This document shows positions 35,179 to 44,640 of a stretch of DNA of 64,000 nt, in pieces. The notes below the pieces were generated by a model, which saw only the letters and a list, made by a program, of their open reading frames with translations, ran no database searches and was not told where the DNA came from. Origin of the DNA: Cytophagales bacterium (GTDB lineage: Bacteria; Bacteroidota; Bacteroidia; Cytophagales; 172606-1); the NCBI GenBank assembly GCA_030446715.1, contig JAUJMU010000006.1:186001-250000 (forward strand). Direction: 5' to 3'. Both the position numbers and the translations under genes were made by a program. Each line of letters starts with the position of its first letter. Position 1 is the first letter of the stretch.

Positions 35179-37233
35179 ATGATATTAAAGAAAATAAGGA
35201 AGATTTTATTTCCAGAGGATCAGCTCTTACAACCCGGCTCAGGCGCCATCAGCCCCGTAATCTGGCTGGGCCAGCTGTGCTACTACGGCATTTCCCTCCT
35301 TGTTTTTTACCTGCTCTTTCGCTACGAAGCCCGCACGCAACTTGTCGGGCTACTGTTTTTTGTTTTTACTGCCGCCCACCTGCTGCAACATTATCTGTGC
35401 CGGAGTGAGCAACGTGAAGCTGCCCGGTATATCTTCTACTTATCGGCAAATGTCTTTCTGTTTCTTTCCGCTTCCTTTCTGGGCAGTCAGGCTGGCATTT
35501 ATCTTCTGTTTTTCCCGCTGATCAGCAGTACAGTGGCGGTATACGGCCTGAATGGCAAAAAACAGATCATTCTGATGGTGGTGGTGTCCTTTGCGCTGCT
35601 CGGCCTGCTGGACCTGACCAATCACCAGTTATTTGTGCTGAATATCCCCCAGTCCACCCTCCGTGCCTTTTATCTCTTCAATTTTTTACTTTCCCTTTCC
35701 TTTATTCTTTATTTCGTCAGCCACCTGGTGCTGATCACTACCCGCACCCAAGCAGTGCTCAGGGAATCGGAGGCCAGGCTGAGCAGCATTCTCAATTCAC
35801 TTGATGAAATTATCTGGGCGGTGTCCATGCCTGATTACAAGTTAATCTACCTCAATACCGCCGCCGATCAGGTGCTGCAGTTCCCGGACGCTTCTTTTCT
35901 GGAAGACAAACGGAAGTGGGTTCAGCTGGTACACAGCCATGACCGGAAGGCGTACGGCTCTTTCCACGAAAATGTAGTCCGGCTGGGAGCAGCAGAAACG
36001 GAGTACCGGATTACCCGTAAAAACGGCGAAATCCGGTGGATGCACGAAAGCTGTAAGATGATCCGGAATAAGGAGGGCGAACCGGTGCGGCTCGAAGGAA
36101 TCACGACGGACATAACTGAACGGAAGCGCACCGAAAAAATGGTAAAGCAGCAGAGCGAAAAGCTACAGGCCATTCTTGAGAGTACCCGCAGCAGCATATT
36201 TGCCATTGATACGCAGTACCGGTACTTGTCTTTTAACTCAAGCTATCAGACGATCATGCAGCTGGCTTACAGACGGCGCGTATCCGTGGGCACTGACATC
36301 ACTGCTCACGATCACTTCGGAGCCGACAGCGGCATCCTGCTGACTCACTTAAACCGCGCCATGCGAGGGGAGGCGTTTTCGGTAACGGAGGAACTGGGTG
36401 ACCCTGAGTATCACCGCACCTGGTACGAAATTACTTTCAATCCGATCCAGAACGAAAACGGCACCGTTACGGGCGTAGCCATGTTTGCCCGGGACATTAC
36501 CGAACGGAAGCAGCGGGAAAACGAACTGGTCCGGACCAACTTCGAACTCGACAGCTTTGTGTACCGGTCATCGCACGACATGCGGGCACCGCTCCGGTCC
36601 ATCCTCGGGCTGGTGAACCTGATCCGGATGGAAGACGACCCGGCCAAACACCCGGAACTGCTGTACCTGATCGAAAAAAGCGTAAATAAACTGGATACGT
36701 TTATCCTCGACCTCATTAATTTTTCCCGCAACAGCCGTCTGAGCATTGCCACTGAGCCAGTGGACTTTGAGAGGATCATTTCCGAATGCATGGAAAACCT
36801 GCGGTATATGGAACGGGCCGACCGGATCAGGATTGTATCGGATATTCAGACGGAAGAACCATTTTTCTCGGACCGGTCGCGGATAGCCATTATTCTTCAG
36901 AACCTGCTTTCCAACTCCATCAAATACCAGCGGCTACAGGTACACGACCCCTACATTCTCATCAGCATCCGTACGGACCAGCAGCAGGCATACATCCGCG
37001 TGGAGGACAACGGGCTCGGCATTGATGAAATGTACCTTGACAAGATTTTTGATATGTTTTTCCGGGCCTCGCTGGAGTCGTACGGGTCGGGGCTGGGACT
37101 GTACATCACCAGACAGGTAGTTGAAAAACTGAAAGGTGGCATCCACGTTTCTTCCCGGCCTCAGGTCGGCACTATTTTTACGGTCACTTTACCCAACCGG
37201 GTCCTGGTGCCGGCGCTGGTGGAGCAGGAATAA
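35179..37233 (+). CDS. PAS-domain sensor histidine kinase with membrane-embedded sensor region
   Basis: A 684-residue membrane kinase. I choose the ATG at 35179 (MILKKIRKILFPEDQ); an ATG at 35128 would add 17 residues before the first membrane region. Residues about 20-195 contain six or so hydrophobic segments of a 7TM-like sensor. Two PAS/PAC domains follow (SILNSLDEIIWAVSMPDYK; ILESTRSSIFAIDTQYRY), each ending in DITERK. The HisKA motif is YRSSHDMRAPLRSILG, phosphoacceptor His near 466. The ATPase domain shows NLLSNSIKY, VEDNGLGIDE and GSGLGLYITRQ. The response regulator at 32775 is the nearest candidate partner; the signal sensed is unknown. Confidence 0.93.
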   Translation: MILKKIRKILFPEDQLLQPGSGAISPVIWLGQLCYYGISLLVFYLLFRYEARTQLVGLLFFVFTAAHLLQHYLCRSEQREAARYIFYLSANVFLFLSASFLGSQAGIYLLFFPLISSTVAVYGLNGKKQIILMVVVSFALLGLLDLTNHQLFVLNIPQSTLRAFYLFNFLLSLSFILYFVSHLVLITTRTQAVLRESEARLSSILNSLDEIIWAVSMPDYKLIYLNTAADQVLQFPDASFLEDKRKWVQLVHSHDRKAYGSFHENVVRLGAAETEYRITRKNGEIRWMHESCKMIRNKEGEPVRLEGITTDITERKRTEKMVKQQSEKLQAILESTRSSIFAIDTQYRYLSFNSSYQTIMQLAYRRRVSVGTDITAHDHFGADSGILLTHLNRAMRGEAFSVTEELGDPEYHRTWYEITFNPIQNENGTVTGVAMFARDITERKQRENELVRTNFELDSFVYRSSHDMRAPLRSILGLVNLIRMEDDPAKHPELLYLIEKSVNKLDTFILDLINFSRNSRLSIATEPVDFERIISECMENLRYMERADRIRIVSDIQTEEPFFSDRSRIAIILQNLLSNSIKYQRLQVHDPYILISIRTDQQQAYIRVEDNGLGIDEMYLDKIFDMFFRASLESYGSGLGLYITRQVVEKLKGGIHVSSRPQVGTIFTVTLPNRVLVPALVEQE

Positions 37234-37280
37234 GTGGCTGTGCAATTTTAAATGATGACTCCCCGCCTGTCCGGCAGGCA

Positions 37281-38018
37281 CTACCGTGAACCGTCCAGGT
37301 GATACACCAGATACACACTCAGGCTGGGCACGTAGCCGTACCGGCGGTAAGAGTCTTTCAGCCGGTTGTTCATTTGCTGGTAGTAGTTCTGCACCAGGGA
37401 AAGATTGTCCAGCGTGCCCAGATTGGACTGGAACTGATTGCCGGAGCCGAAAATCTTTGAGAAAGCCACTTCCGTATGCACCGAAAACCGCGTATCGGGT
37501 ATGGGAAACCGGCGACCGTACCCCAGCCCCGCAAGGAACAGGTTGGAACGGGTAGTAAGGCTTGGCGCAAGTAGAGGCAGGAAAGGGATTCCGCTTAAGT
37601 CGGGCAAAGACGTATCCAGGTAAAGTTCTACGGCCCGCTGCAGCGTGATTGACCCGCTGAGGCTGGCGTACTGCCCCTGAACCATGATGTAATTGTTGCC
37701 AAACCGGTACTGCGGCACCAGGGTTGCGACAATTCCCAATTTAAAAGACTCATCCAGGGCGCGGCTGTACTTGCGGTTAAAGCCGAACGCCTCCATGGAT
37801 TTGATAATGAACTTATCGTAGGGAGGCGTCAGCAGGCCAAACTGCCCCCGGAGGGAAAGGTTTTCATCAAAACTGTATTCGTAGCCGGCAGTCCACTGCA
37901 CCGGAAACTGCGTTCCGATCAGCAGGTTGTGCCGGTCCTGCGCCTGCACCGGTGACAGCAGGCACGTAACCAGTGCAAGAATAGCCGGCAGGCACTTTAA
38001 GAGTTTAACCTTTTTCAT
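37281..38018 (-). CDS. Hypothetical outer-membrane beta-barrel protein
   Basis: From the ATG at 38018 (38024 is an alternative two codons upstream) a signal peptide MKKVKLLKCLPAILALVTCL ends near PVQAQ. The remaining 220 residues alternate aromatic and polar residues as in small outer-membrane barrels (WTAGYEYSFDENLSLRGQFG, TLVPQYRFGNNYIMVQGQYA, LFLAGLGYGRRFPI) and finish VPSLSVYLVYHLDGSR. I do not recognise a named family. It is convergent with the histidine kinase gene. A structural or porin-like role is inference from the strand pattern alone. Confidence 0.75.
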   Translation of the reverse strand: MKKVKLLKCLPAILALVTCLLSPVQAQDRHNLLIGTQFPVQWTAGYEYSFDENLSLRGQFGLLTPPYDKFIIKSMEAFGFNRKYSRALDESFKLGIVATLVPQYRFGNNYIMVQGQYASLSGSITLQRAVELYLDTSLPDLSGIPFLPLLAPSLTTRSNLFLAGLGYGRRFPIPDTRFSVHTEVAFSKIFGSGNQFQSNLGTLDNLSLVQNYYQQMNNRLKDSYRRYGYVPSLSVYLVYHLDGSR

Positions 38019-38218
38019 AGGCAAGTAGCTGCGTAATTGTGAATGCTGAATTTTAAATATGAATGGTTAACTAATTGATTTACAGAGGTATACTTCCCGT
38101 AAATCAGAAATTAAAACATATACTTTATTCTACTTTTGTATTTAAATTTCCAAAAATGAGGTTGTAGCGCTTTTTCCATTTAACTGATAATCAGAAAAAG
38201 AAGTTACTCACTAAAACA

Positions 38219-38256
38219 AAAAGCCCCGTTGCCTTTTGATCGGGCAGCGGGGCTTT
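38219..38256 (-). terminator. Terminator of the secreted hydrolase gene
   Basis: AAAGCCCCG (38220-38228) pairs with CGGGGCTTT (38248-38256), with further TGCC/GGCA pairing inside, and a T-run on the minus strand. It stands about 20 bp after the stop at 38277. Confidence 0.85.
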
Positions 38257-38276
38257 CACGGGTATTTGGTATCCGC

Positions 38277-39485
38277 TTATTCAGGCACTTCGCGGAACTG
38301 CTCGAAAAAACTGAACATGCCCAGTGCAAACTGCGGCACTGCGGTAAAGTGATTGCCGCCCTGGATCGGGATCAGCTGCACCTGCTCGGCGCCCCGCTTG
38401 CGCATGGCGTCGTAGGCATTCTGCGAGTTGAAGAAGGGCACAAAATCATCATCGGTGCCGTGAAACAGAGCTACCGGGGCTTTGGGCTGCCAGTCGTACA
38501 CGTTGTTATCGGCGAAAGTCTGAAGCAGTTTCGAGTCAGAGCCGTTCAGCACCGAATTTCTGAACTCATCCGCGAACAGCTTCCGTGGATTAGTATCAAT
38601 GCCGGCGTTGGTGCCATCTTGCTGCACCCGGCTCGCGTAAGGCTCATTCAGGTAGTAGCTGTACGGCCGGTTCAGGTCGTACACCTTGTTGTACGTATCC
38701 AGCACCCAGAGATAACTGCTGATAAATGAGAGGGGCTGATCGCCGTTGAGAATGTATTTCGCAAACTCCGTCTTGTCGTACGCACCAGCACCGGGGGCAC
38801 TGGCAGTTACCGTAAATTCATCACTGTGCTCCTCTTCCAGCAGCTTGTGCAGCGACATAGTGGCGTATCCGCCTTCCGAGTAGCCCGTCAGAAAGAGTTG
38901 TTCGTTTAGTTTTACCTTTTCCTTTTTGCAAAATTCCCGGACAGCCCGCAGCATATCCCGCGATGCGGATGCCAGCGTAGCCCGGTGTTCGTAAGGATGC
39001 GCCAGATTATTGGCAGCGCCGTAGCCGAGGTAATCCGGAGCAGACACTACGTAACCCGAAGAAGCAAGCACGGTACCCGCCGCGTATACCTCGCTGTTGC
39101 TCGTGTAGTTGGAGGGTGCCGACTGGTCACTGGTAATCGTGCCGTGCTGGTGGCTCAGGAGGGCAACCGGCTGACTGGTAACAGGTACAACAATGGCTCC
39201 GGAAGCATTTACCTCCGCACCGGTGGCATCGGCGGTACGGTAGGTGATCTTATACACATTTACCGGAAAACGGGTAAACAGACTCACGCCGTTCACGTTA
39301 CCAAGGCGCCGGCTCAGGTCGGCAGGTTTGTAAGAGCCGATCTTTTCGGAATTTACCAGATAAGTGTCTGCCGGTTGGGCCGGCACTGCTTCCTGTTTGC
39401 AGCCGCCGAAAAGGAGACCAAAGCTGAACAAAAAGGGCAGAAACAGATAGAAAGAATTTAAATATTTATGGGATGATAACAGCAT
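38277..39485 (-). CDS. Surface or periplasmic alpha/beta-hydrolase lipoprotein (secretory-lipase-like)
   Basis: From the ATG at 39485 the protein is 402 residues with a lipoprotein signal ending LLFGGCKQEA. The longer frame from 39584 has no plausible leader before it. The body is an alpha/beta-hydrolase: nucleophile in LTGYSEGGYATMS, acid in LFHGTDDDFVPF, His in PIQGGNHFTAV. The segment SSGYVVSAPDYLGYGAANNL is typical of LIP-type secretory lipases and related peptidases. The natural substrate is not known. It is transcribed alone, with its own terminator. Confidence 0.88.
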   Translation of the reverse strand: MLLSSHKYLNSFYLFLPFLFSFGLLFGGCKQEAVPAQPADTYLVNSEKIGSYKPADLSRRLGNVNGVSLFTRFPVNVYKITYRTADATGAEVNASGAIVVPVTSQPVALLSHQHGTITSDQSAPSNYTSNSEVYAAGTVLASSGYVVSAPDYLGYGAANNLAHPYEHRATLASASRDMLRAVREFCKKEKVKLNEQLFLTGYSEGGYATMSLHKLLEEEHSDEFTVTASAPGAGAYDKTEFAKYILNGDQPLSFISSYLWVLDTYNKVYDLNRPYSYYLNEPYASRVQQDGTNAGIDTNPRKLFADEFRNSVLNGSDSKLLQTFADNNVYDWQPKAPVALFHGTDDDFVPFFNSQNAYDAMRKRGAEQVQLIPIQGGNHFTAVPQFALGMFSFFEQFREVPE

Positions 39486-39686
39486 TATCTTTAATTGAAA
39501 TGTGTAGTGGTCAGATAATGAATCAACATCCGATGAGGGCAAAAAATTGCAACCGGGGCAGTACCCGCGGGAAAATATTTTCACCCCGAAGCAGGCAAGT
39601 TTTTATGCGGATCAAGGGTTTGAAAATGTTGGCTTCTGCCTCAATGGGCGTGGGTTTAAATCCCGTTTATGATAGGCGTAGAAAAG

Positions 39687-39963
39687 CCCACGGTTTTAAC
39701 CGTGGGTGGAAGATTCCCTTTTTGAGGAAACCGTTTAAACGGTTTTGCTGCCTGGTACCCCTTTTCCCCTGACTGGCGCAGGCTTCCGCCTGTGCCTCTG
39801 CCCTGAAGTGTCTCACTTCTGCAACAGCGGACACTGTTTAAACGGTTTCCCCAAGCCCGTAACTCTTCACCCACAGTTAAAACGGTGGGCTGTTTATCGC
39901 CCATCACATACGGAAGTGGCCCCGGCAGAGCAGCTTGCAGAGGCACAGGTGGAAGCCTGCGCC
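39687..39963. repeat. Cluster of nested palindromes (REP-like mosaic)
   Basis: In order: CCCACGGTTTTAACCGTGGG (39687-39706), AAACCGTTTAAACGGTTT (39728-39745), GGCGCAGGC-TTCC-GCCTGTGCC (39775-39796) and GAAGTG-TCT-CACTTC (39805-39819). Then come CCGTTTAAACGG again inverted (39834-39846 region), CCCACAGTT/AAACGGTGGG (39870-39889) and GGCACAGG/CCTGCGCC (39942-39963). The right half repeats the left-half motifs in inverted form. No gene is present between 39486 and 40036. Confidence 0.75.
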
Positions 39964-40036
39964 AGCCCTGCCTACCAGTGCAACGCTCCCGGTTCAGCTT
40001 CCACTACTTCGTCAGTCATTTTTAAACATTATCCGG

Positions 40037-41233
40037 CTACTTCCGCGTAGCAACCTTCTCTTCGCGCTCTTTCTTTTTCTCTTCCCTCCGTTCTTTCCGC
40101 CCCTCCCGCTTTTCTCTCCGTTTGGCCTTCCTGCTTTCTTTCGCTTCTTCCCGCAGTTCCTGTTCGGTTCTGCCCAGGTTGCCCATATTCACCGTGCCGT
40201 CCAGATCCGGGTTGATCGCCTGAACAAAAGCGTTTTCCAGTACTTTTATCACCGCGGTCCAGGTGTCCACATCAGGATTACTGAGATCACCCGAAATGGG
40301 AATTTTGGTAGCCACCTGCTTTTCCCGGTAATTTTTGAAAATAGTATTTACCAGCCCGATGCCCGCTTCGCATAGTATCCGGAAGGGTTTGTCGGCGTCT
40401 TCTTTCAGGTCCAGTACCTTGGCATCCTTGAAAACCGGCTTCACGTACCCGTTGAATTTTCCGTTTTCGCCAGCTACTTCAGAATAGAGGCTGAAGGTGC
40501 CTTTCTCCATGTCTATTTTGGCGTAGGACCGGAAAAAGTCATTCAGCCGCACCAGGTCCACGCCTTCCACCGAAAGATCAAGGTTAAACGGCGGATGTTC
40601 GGCCAGCGGATTCGTGTCCAGACGCAGCTCCATCTTACCGTCCTTCATGATTTTTGAGGTACCGTTGATGGAGGCCACCAGTGTTTTGGAGATTTCTTCG
40701 CTGTTGGTCAGGTTGCGGGCCACCAGATCAAAATCGTTCAGATAGATATCTACTTTAGGTTTCGCGTGCAGATTCTGGAAATGAACCTCGCCGTCTGCAA
40801 TGGACAGCCGGTTGATCCGGAGCGGAAACAACTTTGCCACCGTTTCGCGCCAGTTGCCTTCTTCGCCGGTCTGGGTCTGGGCCTCACTGGGACCATCCAC
40901 AAAGTTGAGCTGCGGCTGCATGACGGTGATTTCACCCACCACTGACCCGTCAAACAGGGCCTGCCACTCCACCGAAAAATCAATTGTCCGGACGGCAATG
41001 AAGGGTACGGGTACCTTGCCGTTCTTTTTCAGGATTTTGAGGCTGTCCAGGCTGTAAGCCCCCCGGATCAGGTGAATGTCTACATCGTGCACGCTGCCGG
41101 TGTAGCCTTCAATGTCGTTCTGCAGGGTTTTGTTCAGGTAATGCCTGACCACGTACGGCAACGCCAGCCGCGCCCCGGTCAGCAACCCGATCACTCCCAG
41201 TATTACCGCCGTTTTTTTACTGATTCCCCGCAT
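40037..41233 (-). CDS. DUF748/AsmA-like envelope protein with basic C-terminal tail
   Basis: A 398-residue protein with one N-terminal membrane anchor (KKTAVILGVIGLLTGARLAL) and a large periplasmic part resembling DUF748/AsmA-like beta-rich proteins (GSVHDVDIHLIRGAYSLDSL, RINRLSIADGEVHFQNLHAK, PFNLDLSVEGVDLVRLNDFF, AKIDMEKGTFSLYSEV). Such proteins span the periplasm and are linked to lipid transport or envelope maintenance. The last 40 residues are almost all Arg, Lys and Glu (AKRREKREGRKERREEKKKE), an unusual tail that might bind nucleic acid, LPS or peptidoglycan. Function is inferred from the family only. Confidence 0.8.
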   Translation of the reverse strand: MRGISKKTAVILGVIGLLTGARLALPYVVRHYLNKTLQNDIEGYTGSVHDVDIHLIRGAYSLDSLKILKKNGKVPVPFIAVRTIDFSVEWQALFDGSVVGEITVMQPQLNFVDGPSEAQTQTGEEGNWRETVAKLFPLRINRLSIADGEVHFQNLHAKPKVDIYLNDFDLVARNLTNSEEISKTLVASINGTSKIMKDGKMELRLDTNPLAEHPPFNLDLSVEGVDLVRLNDFFRSYAKIDMEKGTFSLYSEVAGENGKFNGYVKPVFKDAKVLDLKEDADKPFRILCEAGIGLVNTIFKNYREKQVATKIPISGDLSNPDVDTWTAVIKVLENAFVQAINPDLDGTVNMGNLGRTEQELREEAKESRKAKRREKREGRKERREEKKKEREEKVATRK

Positions 41234-41307
41234 AAATGTTTCTTTATCTGTTCCTTTGTCGCAATCCTTATACAGCCGCGAAGGTAAAAGAGTTGCTTGT
41301 CAGCCGG

Positions 41308-42549
41308 TTACAGGAGGATTCCCAGCAGCAGACCGGCCAGAATGATCAGCACCTGGGGCACGCGGGTAAATGTGAGCACGCAAAACGTGACGCCTACGAT
41401 GCCCAGGTTGAGTAAACTGTGGTCCAGCTGGCGCAGCAAAAGCACCACTGCCGAGGCAATCAGGCCGGTGCTGGCGGCATTGATCCCTTCCAGGGAAGCC
41501 CGCACGATGCGGTACTGCTTCAGCTGGTTCCAGAAATGGTAGACAAAGAAGATCAGGAACGTGCCCGGCAGGAAAATTCCCGCCGCAGCCATAAAGCTGC
41601 CCAGCACCTCCCCTCCCAGGCCATAGTCGCGCATGGCCAGTACGCCGATAAAGGAGGTGAAGGAAAAATTAGGACCCGGTACCACTTGGGCAATGGCCAG
41701 TCCCGAAAGAAACTCTTCGGCCGACAGGTACTGCTTCTTTTCAAAGCGGACGAACTCCGTAAACAGCAGTGGCACCAACGCCTGGCCGCCGCCGTAGATC
41801 AGACTGCCGTTGCGGTAAAAATTCTCAAACAACCGGATGGGGAGCCACCGGGTGATCCCTCCGATAACGGCGGCAGTGAGGCCAACGAAAATAAAAAGCA
41901 CAAAATTAGCCCAGTTCACCCGGAAGGGGTCTTTTTTCTCCTTCCGTTCCAGCTTCTGGAAACGGAACGCCGTAACGCCGCCCCCGCCGAAAAGCACCAG
42001 CGGCGCCATCCACGGCGTTTGAAGGAAAAACGATATCAGGGCAGCCGCCACCATAATGCCCACGCTGACTTCCGTATTGATCACTTTCCGGCCGATCCGG
42101 TACCCGCCGTACACCATAAATCCAACCGCCATTGGCTGAATAAAGCGGGTAAAAGCCAGCGAAATGCCGTTTTCATGAAGATAAGATACGGATATACCCG
42201 CCAGCGTCATGATGATGATGGCCGGCAGTGCCCACACGATCAGGCTGAGGTAGGCAAGGTTTGGCCCGCCGACCTTGTAACCGATGGCCGTGATGGTCTG
42301 GGTGGAGGATGGGCCGGGCAATACCGAACACAAGGCATTCAGCTCAATCAGTTCGGCCTCGGTGAGGTAAGCCCGCTTTAAGACAAGGTGCTTGATCATC
42401 ATGGCAAGGTGCGCCTGCGGTCCACCGAAAGCACTCAAGGCCAGGATGAGTATATCTTTCAGAAAGATAATGTAACGAATCTGCCGCACCCCTGGGTGCG
42501 GCAGCGTATAATTGGGCAAAACAGGCCGAAAGAACCTTCTGTAGCCCAT
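41308..42549 (-). CDS. chrA: Chromate-transporter-family (CHR) membrane protein, two-domain type
   Basis: A 413-residue integral membrane protein of the CHR superfamily, which exports chromate in characterised members. Both halves carry the CHR signature: SAFGGPQAHLAMMIKHLVLK with CSVLPGPSSTQ in the first, and YGGGQALVPLLFTEFVRF with AQVVPGPNFSFTSF in the second. This is the long duplicated form. It starts 6 bp after the oxygenase stop, so the pair is an operon. A strong 11-bp stem (CTGCCGCACCC/GGGTGCGGCAG, 42481-42504) lies in the first 25 codons. Real substrate may differ from chromate. Confidence 0.92.
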   Translation of the reverse strand: MGYRRFFRPVLPNYTLPHPGVRQIRYIIFLKDILILALSAFGGPQAHLAMMIKHLVLKRAYLTEAELIELNALCSVLPGPSSTQTITAIGYKVGGPNLAYLSLIVWALPAIIIMTLAGISVSYLHENGISLAFTRFIQPMAVGFMVYGGYRIGRKVINTEVSVGIMVAAALISFFLQTPWMAPLVLFGGGGVTAFRFQKLERKEKKDPFRVNWANFVLFIFVGLTAAVIGGITRWLPIRLFENFYRNGSLIYGGGQALVPLLFTEFVRFEKKQYLSAEEFLSGLAIAQVVPGPNFSFTSFIGVLAMRDYGLGGEVLGSFMAAAGIFLPGTFLIFFVYHFWNQLKQYRIVRASLEGINAASTGLIASAVVLLLRQLDHSLLNLGIVGVTFCVLTFTRVPQVLIILAGLLLGILL

Positions 42550-42555
42550 CAGGGA

Positions 42556-43530
42556 TTAGTTTTTCTTCAACCCAAGTTCGATCAGACGTTCATTCAGAAA
42601 TTCACCCGCCGTCATGTCGGAATAGCTTTTCGGGTGCCCGGCGTCAATGCAGGACCGGAGGCAGGTGAGGTCCATTTCGGAACGGGGATGCATAAAGAAG
42701 GGCATCGAGAAACGGGAAGAAGTCATTTTTTCGCGGGGCGGATTGATGACCCGGTGAATGGTGGACTTGAGCTTGTTGTTGGTGAGCCGGTCCAGCATAT
42801 CGCCCACGTTTACGACCAGTTGCTCGGGCAGAGCGGTAATGTCAATCCACTTGCCGTCGCGGCGCAGCACCTGCAAGCCTTCGGCACTGGCTCCCATCAG
42901 CAGGGTAATCAGGTTGATGTCGCCGTGCGCCGCGGCCCGTACGGCATCGGGCGGTACGGTATCCGGGTTTTCAATCGGGAAATAATGCAATGCCCGCAGA
43001 ATGCTGTTGCCGTTTTTTACCTTGCCGTCAAAATAATTTTCTTCCAGCCCCAGGTACAGGGCAATGGCCCGCAGTATTTCCACGCCGGTTCGTTCCAGAC
43101 GGCGGTACGCTTCGGTGGCTGCTTCCTTCATTTCCGGAAACTCCGCCGGCCATACGTTATCGGGGTATTCGTTCCTGATCGGGTCGTTATCCGTTACCTT
43201 CTGACCCACGTGGTAAAACTCTTTCAGGTCCGGGGTCCTGAAGCCTTTGGCCGTTTCCTTGTTGCGGCCGATGTACCCGCGCTGACCGTGCAGCTCAGGA
43301 TATTCATATTTCTTCTTCTGCTCCTCCGGCGAGAAGAAGAACCGCTGAAATACTCCGTACAGCTTGTCGGAAAGTTCGTTGGTGAGGTAGTGGTTCCGGA
43401 TGGCAACAAAACCAATGGTATTGAAGGCGTTTCCTAAATCTTCAACAAATTTTGCTTTGCGGGCAGGATCACCTGAGGTAAAGTCGGCAAGATCCAGAGA
43501 GGGAATCTCCTTATGCAGCGTCTCGTTCAT
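42556..43530 (-). CDS. 2-oxoglutarate/Fe(II)-dependent oxygenase, isopenicillin-N-synthase-like
   Basis: A 324-residue member of the IPNS-like family. The N-terminal DIOX_N region is IPSLDLADFTSGDP to NTIGFVAIRNHYL. The Fe(II) ligands are His and Asp in AAAHGDINLITLLMG and His in KSTIHRVINPP. The co-substrate RxS motif is in SSRFSMPFFMHP. Such enzymes hydroxylate or cyclise small molecules; the substrate here is unknown. It is the first gene of a two-gene operon with chrA. Confidence 0.93.
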   Translation of the reverse strand: MNETLHKEIPSLDLADFTSGDPARKAKFVEDLGNAFNTIGFVAIRNHYLTNELSDKLYGVFQRFFFSPEEQKKKYEYPELHGQRGYIGRNKETAKGFRTPDLKEFYHVGQKVTDNDPIRNEYPDNVWPAEFPEMKEAATEAYRRLERTGVEILRAIALYLGLEENYFDGKVKNGNSILRALHYFPIENPDTVPPDAVRAAAHGDINLITLLMGASAEGLQVLRRDGKWIDITALPEQLVVNVGDMLDRLTNNKLKSTIHRVINPPREKMTSSRFSMPFFMHPRSEMDLTCLRSCIDAGHPKSYSDMTAGEFLNERLIELGLKKN

Positions 43531-43763
43531 GGAAATTTCAATTAAAACAAGGGCAATTTAACCAGAAAATCGCAATGCTCCCGTGGGTCAGCCGGAGGTG
43601 TTTTACCCTCCAGGGTGGTACTCAAACCAATACGTCCAGGGATAAATATAATTGTAAATCAGTCTCCCCGCCCGGAAAGCGCCGCTTATCTAAACCCTTC
43701 CCCACAAAGTGCATTTCCATTTTTTATTTACCATTTCCCAAATCCGCTCCCCGCAAAGCCCCG

Positions 43764-43771
43764 TAGGTTTG
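43764..43771 (+). promoter_or_regulatory. Candidate -7 box and hairpin before the ferritin-like genes
   Basis: TAGGTTTG matches TAnnTTTG exactly, 55 bases before the ATG at 43827; no clear TTG at -33. It lies inside an imperfect inverted repeat, CCCCGTAGG (43759-43767 region) with CCTATCGGGG, which could be an operator or a transcript hairpin. Confidence 0.35.
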
Positions 43772-43826
43772 GCAATTCTCCCTATCGGGGAAGGGCAGTT
43801 CTCTATTAAACTTAAACCCTATCTGT

Positions 43827-44543
43827 ATGTTTAAATTAAACTTTGCCGGCTCCCCGAAAACGGAATTGGCGAAAAGTGAAACTCAACCAGTGGGCCGGCG
43901 TAACTTCTTACGTTACGCCGGTGTCACTGCGGCCTCAAGTGCCATTGTGCTGGCCGGCTGCAAAGACAATGACCCGCCGATGGCCACCGGTGGCGTTGAT
44001 CTGGGCTCCGGTGATACCGGTATATTGAACTATGCCTACGCACTCGAGCAACTGGAAGCAGCTTTCTATATCCAGGTACTGCAGAGCAAGTATTCGGGCA
44101 TGACCACCGCCGAAGAGCAGATTCTGACTGACATCCGGGACCACGAAATCGCCCACCGCGATTTTTTCAAAGCCGCCCTGGGAGCCAGTGCCATTCCAGC
44201 TTTGGAAGTAGACTTCAGCAGCATCAACTTCGGCAGCCGCGCCAGCGTACTGGGTGCTGCCAAAACTTTCGAAGACTTAGGCGTATCTGCTTATAACGGT
44301 GCAGGCAAGCTTCTTACCAGCCCGGATTTCCTGCTCCTTGCCGGTAAGATTGTATCAGTGGAAGCCCGGCACGCGGCCGCGATCCGTTCGCTGCTCAATC
44401 CCAAATCGGCGGACTTTGCCGGAGACGACATCGTTACGCCTGCCAACGGACTCGACGCCCAGCGTTCTCCCACCGACGTGCTGATGCTGGCCAGGACCTA
44501 CGTGAAGACGCAGATCAACGCCGGTAACCTTCCCACTTCCTGA
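43827..44543 (+). CDS. Ferritin-like domain protein, twin-arginine lipoprotein
   Basis: A 238-residue exported ferritin_2-type protein. The N-terminus carries a twin-arginine motif (GRRNFLRYAG) followed by a hydrophobic stretch and a lipobox-like VLAGC, so it is probably exported folded and lipid-anchored. The four-helix region has ligand-type residues in YAYALEQLEAAFYIQVL, TDIRDHEIAHRDFFKAAL, FEDLGVSAYNGAGKLL and KIVSVEARHAAAIRSL. Relatives are described as desiccation-related or ferritin-like; no activity is established. It is followed 97 bp later by a paralogue on the same strand. Confidence 0.9.
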   Translation: MFKLNFAGSPKTELAKSETQPVGRRNFLRYAGVTAASSAIVLAGCKDNDPPMATGGVDLGSGDTGILNYAYALEQLEAAFYIQVLQSKYSGMTTAEEQILTDIRDHEIAHRDFFKAALGASAIPALEVDFSSINFGSRASVLGAAKTFEDLGVSAYNGAGKLLTSPDFLLLAGKIVSVEARHAAAIRSLLNPKSADFAGDDIVTPANGLDAQRSPTDVLMLARTYVKTQINAGNLPTS

Positions 44544-44640
44544 GCAGTTTTCAGTTAATGGTGATCAGTTGTCCGGGCAGCAGGTTATTGCCAGCCGAAC
44601 CTGAAATTCTATTGCTCATTTAATCCTAAATCTGACAAAA

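Noticed and set aside
39656-39946. Short frames within the palindrome cluster
   Set aside because: They are by-products of palindromic DNA, with proline/arginine-rich composition and no conserved features.
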